Notes: generated by a model not told the origin, from the letters alone. Positions 9,721 through 19,040 are shown, numbered from the stretch's first letter. The stretch is DNA of 64,000 nt from Defluviicoccus sp046348835 (GCA_046348835.1 JAXMDM010000002.1:62001-126000); one strand, 5' to 3'. A program made the numbers and translations.

Positions 9721-10932
9721 ATCGCCGAGACCATTCAGGTTCGATGCTGTATCGTCGGCGGCGGCCCCGCCGGGTTGGTGCTGGGGTTTCTCCTTGCCCG
9801 CGCCGGGGTCGAAGTCGCCGTCCTGGAGAAGCACGCGGACTTTCTCCGCGACTTCCGTGGTGACACCATCCATCCCTCGACTCTCGAGGTTCTGAACGAA
9901 ATCGGGCTGTTGGATAGGTTCCTGCAGCGGCCGCATGACGAGACGACGGCGATCAACGTCCAGGTGGGCGATGCCATCGTGGCCGTGGCCGATTTCTCCC
10001 ACCTGCCGACGACGTGTAAGTTCCTGGCATTCATGCCGCAGTGGGATTTCCTCGACTTCTTCGCCGAAGAGGCGAAGCGGTATCCGGGGTTCCGGCTCAA
10101 GATGGAAGCCGAGGTTACAGAATTGCTGGAAGAAGGAGGACGCATCAACGGCGTCCGGGCGAAAACGCCCAGCGGGCCATTGGATGTCCGCAGCGACCTC
10201 GTCATCGGCGCCGACGGGCGGTCGTCAACGGTGCGGGAGCAGGCCGGTCTCGAAAAGATCAACCTCGGCGCACCCATGGATGCGCTGTGGCTGCGACTGT
10301 CCAAGCATGCCAGCGACCCTCCGCAAACCTTCGGCCGCATCGGTCCGGGCCGGATCCTGGTGATGATCGATCGGGGCGAGTACTGGCAATGCGCCTTCGT
10401 CATCCGGAAGGGAGGATTCGAGCAGATCCGTCAACGCGGGCTGAGCGCCTTCCGCGATGAGATCGCAACCCTCATCCCCTTCGCCCGCGATCGGGTCGGC
10501 GAACTGGCCGATTGGGATCATGTCAGACTGCTGACGGTGACGGTCGACCGGCTGCGCCACTGGTCCAGGCCCGGGCTGCTGTGCATCGGCGACGCCGCCC
10601 ACGCCATGTCGCCCATCGGCGGGGTCGGTATCAATCTCGCCGTGCAGGACGCCGTCGCGGCGGCCAATATCCTCTCCCTGCCGCTGCTGCGCCGGTCGGT
10701 TACCTCCCGCCACCTCGCCGCGGTTCAGCGGCGGCGCACTTTGCCTACCCGCCTTACCCAGGGGCTGCAGGTGCTCGTGCAGAACCGGGTCATCAGCCGC
10801 GTTCTCCGCAGCCGGGGGCCGCAAACACTTCCCTGGCCGCTGAAGTTGTTGCGCCGATGGCCTTTTCTGCGCCGCATACCGGCGCGCATCATCGGTCTTG
10901 GCTTCCGCCCCGAACACGTCAGGACGGGCTAG
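9721..10932 (+). CDS. FAD-dependent monooxygenase/oxidoreductase (apparent ATC start)
   Basis: Aromatic-ring-hydroxylase-type flavoprotein of about 403 residues. The dinucleotide-binding loop CCIVGGGPAGLVLGFLLARA begins around residue 9, which a start at TTG 9775 would cut off. Other motifs are RDFRGDTIHPSTLEVL (FAD-binding in this subfamily), VIGADGRSS and the second FAD motif CIGDAAHAMSPIGGVGINLA. The best start is therefore the ATC at 9721, 9 nt after AGGAGG, which would be read as fMet-Ala-Glu-Thr. ATC initiation is very rare, so a base error (ATG to ATC) is the main alternative. The stop TAG shares the palindrome ctag with the stop of the convergent downstream gene. Substrate unknown. 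Confidence 0.82.
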   Translation: MAETIQVRCCIVGGGPAGLVLGFLLARAGVEVAVLEKHADFLRDFRGDTIHPSTLEVLNEIGLLDRFLQRPHDETTAINVQVGDAIVAVADFSHLPTTCKFLAFMPQWDFLDFFAEEAKRYPGFRLKMEAEVTELLEEGGRINGVRAKTPSGPLDVRSDLVIGADGRSSTVREQAGLEKINLGAPMDALWLRLSKHASDPPQTFGRIGPGRILVMIDRGEYWQCAFVIRKGGFEQIRQRGLSAFRDEIATLIPFARDRVGELADWDHVRLLTVTVDRLRHWSRPGLLCIGDAAHAMSPIGGVGINLAVQDAVAAANILSLPLLRRSVTSRHLAAVQRRRTLPTRLTQGLQVLVQNRVISRVLRSRGPQTLPWPLKLLRRWPFLRRIPARIIGLGFRPEHVRTG

Positions 10933-11531
10933 GACGCAAACCGGGCCGTCAGTTGGCGAAGCCGCTCCTTGGCCCCGGCCAGGATCGACACCCCATCGCC
11001 CACCAGCAAGGTATCGAAATCGAGGTCGAGAAGGGCGTAAAGGCTCTGCCGCAGCCGGGCCGGGTCGTCCATCACCTTGTCCGGCAGGACGCTGCAGGCG
11101 CCGGGCGGATTGCCGATGACCGCGTCGCCGACGATCAGAATGCGGCGGGCCGGCCAGTGCAGCGCGATCTCGCCGGGCGACTTGCCGGGCGCCGGAACCA
11201 CCGTCAGGGGTCCGACCTTCTCGCCGATTTCCAAGGTGTCGTCGATCTCGATGCCTTGCCCCCGGACGTGCGCGGCATCATCCGCATGGATGGCGACGCG
11301 GGCGCCGAGGCGGGTGCGGAGTAGGCCGGCCGCACGGCTGTGGTTGCGGTTGGTGAGGACGATCCGCTTGACCCCGAGAGCGACGAGGCCGTCGAGGACC
11401 GCCTCGCCGGGCTGGACGGGGTCGATGCAGATGTTCCCTTCAGCATCGCGGATCAGGTGCCCGTTGAAGTCGTAGCCGTGCGGTTGCGAAAGCCATGACC
11501 AGACGAATACGCCGGGAACTATCTCATACAT
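10929..11531 (-). CDS. Metallo-beta-lactamase-fold protein with degenerate metal site
   Basis: A 200-residue hydrolase-fold protein. The layout fits the family: an early segment with NGHLIRDAEGNICIDP, then VLTNRNHSRAAG where the canonical THxHxDH metal motif should be, then APGKSPGEIALHW in place of TPGHTPG, and LIVGDAVIG retaining the bridging aspartate. The metal-ligand histidines are replaced, so canonical dinuclear zinc hydrolysis is doubtful. Subfamilies with NRNH at this site exist. The start ATG has an upstream aaggaagg. It is convergent with the FAD oxidoreductase and overlaps it by 4 nt at the shared ctag stops. Confidence 0.85.
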   Translation of the reverse strand: MYEIVPGVFVWSWLSQPHGYDFNGHLIRDAEGNICIDPVQPGEAVLDGLVALGVKRIVLTNRNHSRAAGLLRTRLGARVAIHADDAAHVRGQGIEIDDTLEIGEKVGPLTVVPAPGKSPGEIALHWPARRILIVGDAVIGNPPGACSVLPDKVMDDPARLRQSLYALLDLDFDTLLVGDGVSILAGAKERLRQLTARFAS

Positions 11532-11619
11532 GCGGCCTTCCTTACGCCGAAGAGGATGGTCGGAGCGCCGAGCCGTCGGTACCTAAACCTTACCCCAGCG
11601 TCCGGGTGGAGAGAATCAA

Positions 11620-12506
11620 ATGCACGTGGAACCTTTGCCGTCATCGACGACCGACGGTGCCGCCGCCGTCACCCCGCCGGGTGGCACCATCACCATCGGC
11701 GGCGACCTCCGGGTGAGCCGCCTCGGGTTCGGGGCGATGCGTCTTTGCGGTCCGGGCGTGTGGGGCGAGCCCTCGGATCCGGCGGCAGCCCGACGCGTTC
11801 TGATGCGGGCGGTGGAACTCGGCATCAGCCTGATCGACACCGCCGACGCCTATGGCCCCGAGGTGAACGAGCGGTTCATCGCCGAAACCCTGTCTCCGCT
11901 CCCCGAGGGGCTCGTCATCGCCACCAAGGGCGGATTGACCCGGCCGAGCCGCGACGCATGGGAGCGGGATGGGCGGCCGGAACACCTGCGCGCCGCCTGC
12001 GAGGCCAGCCTGCGGCGGCTGAAGCTGGATCGCATCGACCTTTATCAGCTCCACGCGCCCGACCCGCGGGTCCCGTTTGAGGATTCGATCGGCGCCCTCG
12101 CCGAGCTGCAGGTCGAAGGCAAGATCCGGCACATCGGAGTCTCCAACGTCAGCGTCGACGAACTGCGCCGGGCGCGACGGCTCGTTCCCATCGCGTCGGT
12201 GCAGAACCGGTACAATTACGCCGACCGCGCATCAGACGATGTCCTGGTCGAATGTGGGCGGGAGGGGATGGCCTTTCTGCCGTGGTATCCGCTTGCGGCG
12301 GGGATCATGCGACGGCGAAGGGGGGGCTCGCCCGGATCGCCCGTCGTCGCGAGGTGTCCCCGGCCCAGGTCGCCATCGCCTGGTTGCTGGCGCGCTCGCC
12401 GGTCGTGGTTCCGATCCCGGGAACCTCTGCCATCGCCCATCTGGAACAGAATGTCGCGGCGGCCCGGATGGAGTTGTCGGCGGAGGATCTGCAAGACCTG
12501 GCGTGA
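11620..12506 (+). pseudogene. Aldo/keto reductase interrupted by a one-base frameshift
   Basis: The first part (11620 to about 12302) encodes an aldo/keto reductase with RLGFGAMRL, LIDTADAYG, ATKGGL, DLYQLHAPD and FLPWYPLAAG. The rest of the family sequence continues one frame back at about 12303 with DHATAKGGLARIA, WLLARSPVVV and PIPGTSAIAHLEQNVA, and stops at 12506. One extra G in the GGGG run at about 12300-12303 would restore a full protein of about 295 residues. This is either a true inactivating deletion or a sequencing or assembly error. Without a shift, translation would run on in the first frame through nonsense into the downstream glucosidase, which is in the same frame. A ggagag ribosome site precedes the ATG at 11620. 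Confidence 0.8.
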
Positions 12507-12660
12507 CAGCACGCCCTGTCGGGTCGCGGCCATCAGCGCCACCCAGCCGGTCGAGAGTGCCGGCCATCGCCACCCGTGCAAGGGATACGGCGTCGGAGCC
12601 GCTCGTTTCGACCGCATCGTCTCTCCATATTCTGCGATGACGTTACGGGGCGGCGGCGGC

Positions 12661-12666
12661 AGGAGG
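12661..12666 (+). promoter_or_regulatory. Ribosome binding site fixing the start of the glucosidase
   Basis: AGGAGG lies 6 nt before the ATG at 12673. It shows that the large glycosidase starts here as an independent gene, although the frame is open upstream into the frameshifted reductase. Confidence 0.8.
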
Positions 12667-12672
12667 ATTGCG

Positions 12673-15381
12673 ATGGGCGACGGGGCAACGCTCAATCCAG
12701 AGCGGCAGCGGCTGGAGAACAACCGGCTGGGTCGGGAGAACTGGCGACTGTGGGGGCCTTATCTTGCCGAGAGGGCGTGGGGAACGGTACGCGAGGACTA
12801 TAGTGCCTATGGGGATGCCTGGACCTTCCTGCCGCACGATCACGCCCGGTCGCGGGCCTATCGGTGGAGCGAGGACGGCCTCGGCGGCATTTGCGACGAG
12901 AACCAGTACCTGTGCCTGGCGCTGGCACTGTGGAACGGTCGTGATCCCTTTCTTAAGGAGCGCGCATTCGGGTTAACCGGCCCGCAAGGCAATCGCGGTG
13001 AAGACGTCAAGGAGTACTATTTCTATACGGACGCAACGCCAAGTCACAGTTATTTGAGGTATATCTATAAGTACCCTCAGGTTGAATTTCCATACAAACG
13101 ACTGATTAGCGAAAACCACAACCGGAATCGGAATGACCCTCCGTTCAACCTGATCGATGCGGGCGTATTCGATAACAACCGCTATTTTGATGTGGAGATG
13201 GTTTACTGCAAGGATGGGCCGGACGAAATCCATCTGCGGATCATCGCCCGAAATCGCGGCCCGGAAGCGAGCGAACTGCATCTGCTGCCGACCTTGTGGT
13301 TCCGCAACACCTGGTCCTGGGATACGGGCGGCATCGCCAAACCGGGCCTCGCCGCCGTAGAGGCGCCGCCCGGGGCCGCATGGGCGGTGCAGGCGGATCA
13401 CCCGCAGCTCGGGCGCTACTATCTCTACGGCCGACAGCGGGCGGAGCCGCTGTTCACCGAGAACGAAAGCAACGCCGCCCGGTTGTGGGGGGCACCCAAC
13501 CCGTCCCCCTACGTCAAGGATGGCATTCACCGCTTCGTCGTCGAAGGCGATGGCGGTGCGGTCAACCCGGCCCACCAGGGGACCAAGGTCGCCGCATGGC
13601 ACCGCCTTTCCATTCCGGCCGGTCAGGCGGCGCGGATCGACCTGGTGTTATCGGGGCGCCCGCTGGCCAATCCCTTCGCCCATGACGAAGTCGTCTTCGC
13701 CAGCCGCCAGGCGGAGGCGGACATCTTTTTCCACGAGCTTCTGCCCACGGCTAGTCCGGAGGATCATCGGATCATGCGCCAGGCGCTCGCCGGGATGATC
13801 TGGTGCAAGCAGTTCTTTCACTACGATGTGGAGCGCTGGCTGAAAGGCGACCTGTTCCCGCCACCGCCAAGCCGTCTGCATGGCCGCAATCACCAGTGGA
13901 AGCACCTGAAGGCCGGCGACGTGATCTCCATGCCCGATAGCTGGGAATATCCCTGGTTCGCCGCCTGGGATCTAGCGTTTCATTGCGGTGCGCTGGCGCT
14001 GATCGATGTGGACTTCGCCAAGGACCAGATCGAGCTGATGCTGAGTGACCGGTATCTGCATCCGAACGGACAGATCCCGGCCTACGAGTGGAACTTCAGC
14101 GACGTCAATCCGCCCGTACATGCCCTGGGTGCGCTGAAGGCCTTCCGGGCCGAGCGGGTGCAGCGGGGGAAGGGCGATCGGCGGTTTTTGCAGCGGGTCT
14201 TCCACAAGCTGCTGCTGAACTATGCCTGGTGGATCAACCGCAAGGATGCCGACGGTCACAACGTCTTCGAGGGGGGCTTTCTCGGTCTCGACAATATCTC
14301 CGTCTTCGATCGATCGAAGCCGCTGCCGCCGGGGTACAGCCTGAAACAGGCGGACGCCACCGGGTGGGTCGCCATGTTCGCCCTCAACATGACGATCATC
14401 GCGCTCGAACTGGCGGTCGAAGACCCGGACTATGAAAACATCGCCCTACAGACCTATGAGCAGTTCCTCGCCATCGCCAACGCCATCAGCGGACATGACG
14501 ACGGCGGCGTGTCGCTTTGGGATCCGGAGGCCGGTTTTTTCAAGGACCTGATCAGCACCCCCGACGGCAGCTTCCACCGGATCGACGTCTACTCCATGGT
14601 CGGTCTGATCCCGCTTTTCGCCACCGAAGTCATCGATGCGCGGCTGTTGGCTGGTGTCCCCCGCTTCCGTGAGCGCCTGCGCCAGCACAAGGGCGGGATC
14701 TTCCGCGGCAACGCCATATGCGTCTGTCCCGATTGGGAGAACGAGCGGGGCGAGCATCTCCTGGCGCTGGTCGATCACACCATGCTGCCGCAGATCCTGT
14801 CCCACCTCTTGAGCGAGACGGAGTTCCTCTCGTCGTACGGCATCCGCAGTGTCAGCCGCATTCACGCCGACCATCGAGATCTGGGAATGCTGCCCGGCAT
14901 CGGACACGCGATGATCGAATATGTCCCGGGCGAGTCCAATTCGTCGCTGTTCGGCGGCAACTCCAACTGGCGCGGGCCGATCTGGATGCCGGTCAACTTC
15001 ACTCTCGTCCAGGCGATCGAGAAGTTCTACCGCTTCCTCGGCGACAATTTCACCGTCGCCGTTCCCTGTCTCGGCGGCCGCGAACTGAACCTCAAGGAGG
15101 TCGCCGCGTTGATCGCCGATCGCTTGGTCGACATCTACCGGTGCGATCCGCAGGGACGGTTGCCGGCGCTGCAGGCGCAGCCGCAGTTTGCGTCCGATGC
15201 AAACTGGAAGGACCTCTTGCTGTTCTACGAGTACTTCCATGCCGAGACCGGCCAGGGCCTGGGCGCCTCGCACCAGACCGGTTGGACCGGTCTTATCGCC
15301 AACCTCGTCGCCCGACGCTATCGCCGCGACATCCCCCATTATTGGCGACGTGGGGCACCGAGCCGTGCCGCCGCCGAGTAG
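12673..15381 (+). CDS. GH63/MGH1-like glycoside hydrolase (glucosidase)
   Basis: A 902-residue, probably cytoplasmic (no signal peptide) glycosidase of the MGH1-like/GH63 clan with an (alpha/alpha)6 barrel. Family blocks include AERAWGTVREDYSAYGDAW, DENQYLCLALALWNGRDPF, GVFDNNRYFDVEMVYCKDGP, MPDSWEYPWFAAWDLAFHC, NPPVHALGALKAFRAE, YVPGESNSSLFGGNSNWRGP and a C-terminal HQTGWTGLIANL. Relatives act on glucosyl- or mannosyl-glycerate and alpha-glucosides; the exact substrate here is unknown. It sits after the broken aldo/keto reductase and 15 nt before an FMN reductase. Codons in about 13010-13210 are clearly more AT-rich than the rest of the gene. Confidence 0.9.
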   Translation: MGDGATLNPERQRLENNRLGRENWRLWGPYLAERAWGTVREDYSAYGDAWTFLPHDHARSRAYRWSEDGLGGICDENQYLCLALALWNGRDPFLKERAFGLTGPQGNRGEDVKEYYFYTDATPSHSYLRYIYKYPQVEFPYKRLISENHNRNRNDPPFNLIDAGVFDNNRYFDVEMVYCKDGPDEIHLRIIARNRGPEASELHLLPTLWFRNTWSWDTGGIAKPGLAAVEAPPGAAWAVQADHPQLGRYYLYGRQRAEPLFTENESNAARLWGAPNPSPYVKDGIHRFVVEGDGGAVNPAHQGTKVAAWHRLSIPAGQAARIDLVLSGRPLANPFAHDEVVFASRQAEADIFFHELLPTASPEDHRIMRQALAGMIWCKQFFHYDVERWLKGDLFPPPPSRLHGRNHQWKHLKAGDVISMPDSWEYPWFAAWDLAFHCGALALIDVDFAKDQIELMLSDRYLHPNGQIPAYEWNFSDVNPPVHALGALKAFRAERVQRGKGDRRFLQRVFHKLLLNYAWWINRKDADGHNVFEGGFLGLDNISVFDRSKPLPPGYSLKQADATGWVAMFALNMTIIALELAVEDPDYENIALQTYEQFLAIANAISGHDDGGVSLWDPEAGFFKDLISTPDGSFHRIDVYSMVGLIPLFATEVIDARLLAGVPRFRERLRQHKGGIFRGNAICVCPDWENERGEHLLALVDHTMLPQILSHLLSETEFLSSYGIRSVSRIHADHRDLGMLPGIGHAMIEYVPGESNSSLFGGNSNWRGPIWMPVNFTLVQAIEKFYRFLGDNFTVAVPCLGGRELNLKEVAALIADRLVDIYRCDPQGRLPALQAQPQFASDANWKDLLLFYEYFHAETGQGLGASHQTGWTGLIANLVARRYRRDIPHYWRRGAPSRAAAE

Positions 15382-15396
15382 GACAAGGATATTTCG

Positions 15397-15975
15397 ATGC
15401 CGCTTTCCTTGGTTGCCGTCTACGGCTCCGTACGCAGCCAACGGCAGGGGATCAAGTTTGCTCGCTTTCTGGTGGCGCAACTGGAGCGGCGAGGTCATAA
15501 GGTGACGCTCATCGATCCGTTGCAGTATCCGTTGCCGCTGCTTGACAAGATGTACAAGGAATATCCCAAGGGTGAGGCACCGGAACCCCTAGAGGCGCTG
15601 GCGGATATCATCCGGAATGGCGATGGCTTTCTTATCGTTAGCGGAGAGTACAATCATGGCATACCTCCTGCCTTGAAAAACCTGCTGGACCATTTCCTGG
15701 AGGAATGGTTCTGGCGGCCGTCGGCGATCGCTTGCTACTCGGGAGGCGCCTTCGGCGGGGTCCGCGCCGCCATGCAACTCCGAGCCACCCTGGCCGAACT
15801 GGGCATGCCCAGCATACCCTCGCTCTTTCCGATGCCGAAGGTGCAGGATCAGTTCGAAGACGATGGGACGCCGCGCGATCCGGCGCATGAACGGCGGGTG
15901 AAGCGATTCTTGAGCGAATTCGAATGGTACGCTGACGCGCTCCGGGAGGCTCGTCTCAAGGGCGTGCCCTATTGA
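15397..15975 (+). CDS. NADPH-dependent FMN reductase family protein
   Basis: A flavodoxin-fold reductase of 192 residues. The phosphate-binding loop GSVRSQRQGIKFARFL is near the N terminus, and the family motif SGEYNHGIPPALKNLLDHF and the flavin contact YSGGAFGGVRA follow. Such enzymes reduce FMN or quinones with NAD(P)H. An aaggat ribosome site precedes the ATG. It follows the glucosidase closely and precedes a PEBP-family gene by 33 nt, so it may belong to the same transcript. Confidence 0.92.
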   Translation: MPLSLVAVYGSVRSQRQGIKFARFLVAQLERRGHKVTLIDPLQYPLPLLDKMYKEYPKGEAPEPLEALADIIRNGDGFLIVSGEYNHGIPPALKNLLDHFLEEWFWRPSAIACYSGGAFGGVRAAMQLRATLAELGMPSIPSLFPMPKVQDQFEDDGTPRDPAHERRVKRFLSEFEWYADALREARLKGVPY

Positions 15976-16008
15976 ATCCAGGTTTGTTCCACGTCCGGGG
16001 GCTTCGCC

Positions 16009-16488
16009 ATGACCCTGACTCTCACGTCTGCCGCTTTTTCCCATGGGAACGAGATCCCACGGCGCTACACCTGCGAGGGCGAGGATGTGTCACCGCCGCT
16101 CGCCTGGTCCGGCGCGCCGAATGGAACCAAGAGCTTCGCGCTGATCGTCGACGATCCGGACGCGCCGGACCCTGCGGCTCCCAAAATGACCTGGGTCCAT
16201 TGGGTGCTCTACAACATCCCGGCGACGGCGGACCGGCTGCCGGAAGCGGTGGGGCGCGCGTCTCTTCCCCCGCCAACCCAGGAGGGGTTGAACGACTGGA
16301 AGAGGCGGGGCTATGGCGGTCCCTGCCCTCCCATCGGGCGACACCGCTACGTGCATAAGTTGTATGCCCTCGACACTGTCTTGTCGCCCCTGCCACAACC
16401 GACCAAGGCACGACTGGAACAGGCGATGGACGGTCATATCCTCGCTCGGGCCGAATTGGTCGGCAAGTACCGCAAATCGGTCGGCTAG
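16009..16488 (+). CDS. YbhB/YbcL family (PEBP, Raf kinase inhibitor-like) protein
   Basis: A 159-residue phosphatidylethanolamine-binding-protein fold. Conserved ligand-site segments are IVDDPDAPDP, TWVHWVLYNIP, YGGPCPPIGRHRY and HKLYALD. The bacterial role of YbhB/YbcL proteins is poorly defined. It lacks a signal peptide and is therefore probably cytoplasmic. It is last in the run with the FMN reductase. Confidence 0.93.
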   Translation: MTLTLTSAAFSHGNEIPRRYTCEGEDVSPPLAWSGAPNGTKSFALIVDDPDAPDPAAPKMTWVHWVLYNIPATADRLPEAVGRASLPPPTQEGLNDWKRRGYGGPCPPIGRHRYVHKLYALDTVLSPLPQPTKARLEQAMDGHILARAELVGKYRKSVG

Positions 16489-16584
16489 GGACCGCGTCAG
16501 CCTCGTCCCCGGCACGGCGTGCTGCACGTTTATCGCCAGGAGTGATATACTTCGGCGCCCGACCGCTCCTCAGCGCAGCTGTTG

Positions 16585-18246
16585 ATGTCCGTTCACCAGG
16601 AACAGCCGAGCCATACCGCCGCGCCTGCCCCGGCATCGGCCAGTGACCGGGCCGCGAGGGGGGCGTCCGCCGGGACGTTCAGCTCCTCGCGTTGGTCGGC
16701 GGTCGCACTTCTGGGGGTGGTAGCCGCGGCCCTCCTGGCTCTGCCGGTCGCCGTCTGGCTCGACCTTAACGACATCTCGGCCCGCGCGTTGCGCAGCGAG
16801 GCGAACGAGCTCAGCAACGTCATCAGCGGCATCCGCGATTATTACGCGCATGATGTGGTCGGTCGGGTGCGCAGCATCGAAACGGCAACCCAAGTCGTTC
16901 CCAATTATCGGGAGGTCCCCGGGGCCATTCCCATCCCGGCCACCCTGTCCCTTGAGCTGGGACAAGCAATCGGAGCACGCCAGGGGAATGTCGGTTACCG
17001 ATTCTTTTCGGATTATCCCTTCCGCAACCGGAGTCCGCACGTTATGGACGCCGTGGAGACGCAGGCGTTTGTTGACCTGCGGCGTGATCCACAAACACCC
17101 ATTTACAGCTTTTCGGGATCGCTGCTGAACCGGCGCGTCCGCCTTATGGCGCCGGTATTGATGCAGCCGGAGTGCGTCGCCTGTCATAATACCCATCCCG
17201 ACAGCACCAAGCGCGACTGGGTTACCGGCGACGTCCGCGGGATCCAGGAGATCATCATCGACCAGCCCATCGTCGCCAACCTGCTCTCGTTCAGCCACCT
17301 GCTGATTTACATGGCGATGGCCGGGGCAATGGGGCTCGGCGTGGTTGCCTTCCAGCGCCGGCAGGCGGCGCGAATGCGATGGATGAACCGACAACTGACG
17401 TCGACGAATACCTTCCTCGGGTCAGTTTCGACAAAAATCTCCCGATATTTATCACCGCAAATATACGATGCCATCTTCAGTGGACAAAAAAACGTCGAAA
17501 TAGCAACAGAGCGAAAGAAGCTTACGATTTTTTTCTCCGATATAAAAGATTTTACCGCAACGACGGAACGGCTTCAGCCGGAGGAGCTGGCAAGTCTTCT
17601 CAACGAATACCTCACCGACATGTCGGAGATTGCACTGAGCCACGGCGCGACCATCGACAAGTTCATCGGCGACGCCATTCTCGCCTTCTTCGGCGATCCG
17701 CATTCTTATGGCGTGGCCGAAGACGCCAAAGCGGCCGTCCGCATGGCGATCGATATGCAGCGCCGCCTCGCCGCCCTCAATGCCAAGTGGCGGGACCGCG
17801 GCGTCGAGCAGCCGTTCCGGGTTCGCATGGGCCTCAACACCGGCTTCTGCAACGTCGGCAATTTCGGCAGCAGCGCCCGCATCGACTACACGATCATCGG
17901 CGCCGAAGCCAACCTGGCGGCGCGGCTGCAGTCGATCGCCGAACCCGGCAGCATCGTCATCAGCTTCGAAACCTACGCTCTCGTCCGTGACCTGGTGCGC
18001 GCGCGGCCACTGCAGCCGATCTCGGTAAAGGGGATCGGCCGGCAGATCGTACCCTACGTGGTCGAGGACTTCCTCGATGACACGGGGGCTAGTGGCCGGA
18101 TTGTCAACGAACACACCACCGGACTGGATTTGTTCCTCGATGCCAGCGCGGTGAACGAGCACAATATCGGGCGGGTGCGGGCCGTTCTCCACAACGCCAT
18201 GGCGGCGGTTGATGGCCGCGGATCGGCGGAAGACCGATCGGCTTGA
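16585..18246 (+). CDS. Membrane adenylate/guanylate cyclase with periplasmic c-type haem (Tll0287-like, DUF3365) sensor
   Basis: A class III nucleotide cyclase of 553 residues. One membrane helix (SAVALLGVVAAALLALPVAV) leads into a Tll0287-like periplasmic domain ending in a haem-c site, CVACHNTH, around residue 197. A second helix (LLIYMAMAGAMGLGVVAFQ) leads to the cyclase domain, with FFSDIKDFTATTERLQPEEL, a metal aspartate pair and KFIGDAILAFFGDP. A haem c sensor suggests control by redox state or a gas ligand. Codons around 17430-17560 are sharply AT-rich compared with the flanks. The start is ATG 16585; a TTG directly precedes it. It lies upstream of the DUF2760/Hsp70 genes on the same strand. 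Confidence 0.9.
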   Translation: MSVHQEQPSHTAAPAPASASDRAARGASAGTFSSSRWSAVALLGVVAAALLALPVAVWLDLNDISARALRSEANELSNVISGIRDYYAHDVVGRVRSIETATQVVPNYREVPGAIPIPATLSLELGQAIGARQGNVGYRFFSDYPFRNRSPHVMDAVETQAFVDLRRDPQTPIYSFSGSLLNRRVRLMAPVLMQPECVACHNTHPDSTKRDWVTGDVRGIQEIIIDQPIVANLLSFSHLLIYMAMAGAMGLGVVAFQRRQAARMRWMNRQLTSTNTFLGSVSTKISRYLSPQIYDAIFSGQKNVEIATERKKLTIFFSDIKDFTATTERLQPEELASLLNEYLTDMSEIALSHGATIDKFIGDAILAFFGDPHSYGVAEDAKAAVRMAIDMQRRLAALNAKWRDRGVEQPFRVRMGLNTGFCNVGNFGSSARIDYTIIGAEANLAARLQSIAEPGSIVISFETYALVRDLVRARPLQPISVKGIGRQIVPYVVEDFLDDTGASGRIVNEHTTGLDLFLDASAVNEHNIGRVRAVLHNAMAAVDGRGSAEDRSA

Positions 18247-18428
18247 CGTGACGTCGACGGCGCCTCGATCTCGCCCATCCGCCGAGAAGGGGAACGGGTC
18301 GGCAAGCGGTTGCTCTCGGAGGCTCGGACATTTGTCCCTTGCCAAAGCGCCGAGTTCTATGCTTTCCCGGTCGCGGCTGCCGGACCCTCCGGGTCCTCCA
18401 GGACGAATAACGCGGGACCTGTGCACCT

Positions 18429-19040
18429 ATGCGCGTCGTTTCCATCGTCGCCGCCATTGCCTTGCTGGGCGCGGGCGGGCTGTCTCTGCTGCCACAAACC
18501 GCCCCATACCAAGCCTATTTGCCGATTGCGGTTGTGGTGTTGGCGGCGGCTCTGCTCGTTTCTTTGCTCGCCCAGGGCAGTCATAAGGCCGAACCCGCCA
18601 AGGATGAGACCGTCGCGGTCAAGCCGGCCTTCCCCTTGGCAGCGGAGAACCAGGCCGATGCCGAGGTGGTGAGCTTCCTCGCGATATTTCAGGAGCGGGG
18701 ACGGTTCATCGATTTCCTGATGGAAGACATTGCCGGCTACAGCGATTCCCAGGTCGCCACCGCGGCGAGGGTCGTCCACCAGGGATGCCGGGCCGCCCTC
18801 CAGGAGCACTTTCGCATCCACCCGATCCGGGAGGAAAACGAAGGATCCCGGATCAGCGTGGCGGTCGGCTATGCCGCCGACGAGTATCGCTTTGTCGGCA
18901 AGCTGGCGGGAGAGCCGCCGTTCTCCGGAACCCTCGTCCACCGCGGGTGGAAGACCGACAAGGTTGAACTTCCGCGGCTGCTGCGCATCAACGGCGATCG
19001 GCTGCCGACCATTGCGCCCGCCGAGGTGGAGCTTAAGTAG
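18429..19040 (+). CDS. DUF2760 domain protein with membrane anchor
   Basis: A 203-residue protein with two N-terminal hydrophobic stretches (IVAAIALLGAGGLSLLP and YLPIAVVVLAAALLVSLLA) and a cytoplasmic DUF2760 domain carrying FLAIFQERGRFIDFLMEDI, YSDSQVATAARVVHQGC and VELPRLLRING. DUF2760 genes are typically found next to Hsp70-like genes, as here, where two Hsp70 homologues follow. The biochemical role is not known. The neighbourhood suggests a client or membrane adaptor for the atypical chaperones. Confidence 0.9.
   Translation: MRVVSIVAAIALLGAGGLSLLPQTAPYQAYLPIAVVVLAAALLVSLLAQGSHKAEPAKDETVAVKPAFPLAAENQADAEVVSFLAIFQERGRFIDFLMEDIAGYSDSQVATAARVVHQGCRAALQEHFRIHPIREENEGSRISVAVGYAADEYRFVGKLAGEPPFSGTLVHRGWKTDKVELPRLLRINGDRLPTIAPAEVELK

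Noticed and set aside
11620..15381. A single continuous frame joining aldo/keto reductase and glucosidase
   Set aside because: The middle part (about 12303-12672) is nonsense in this frame, the reductase C terminus continues in another frame, and the glucosidase has its own AGGAGG and ATG.
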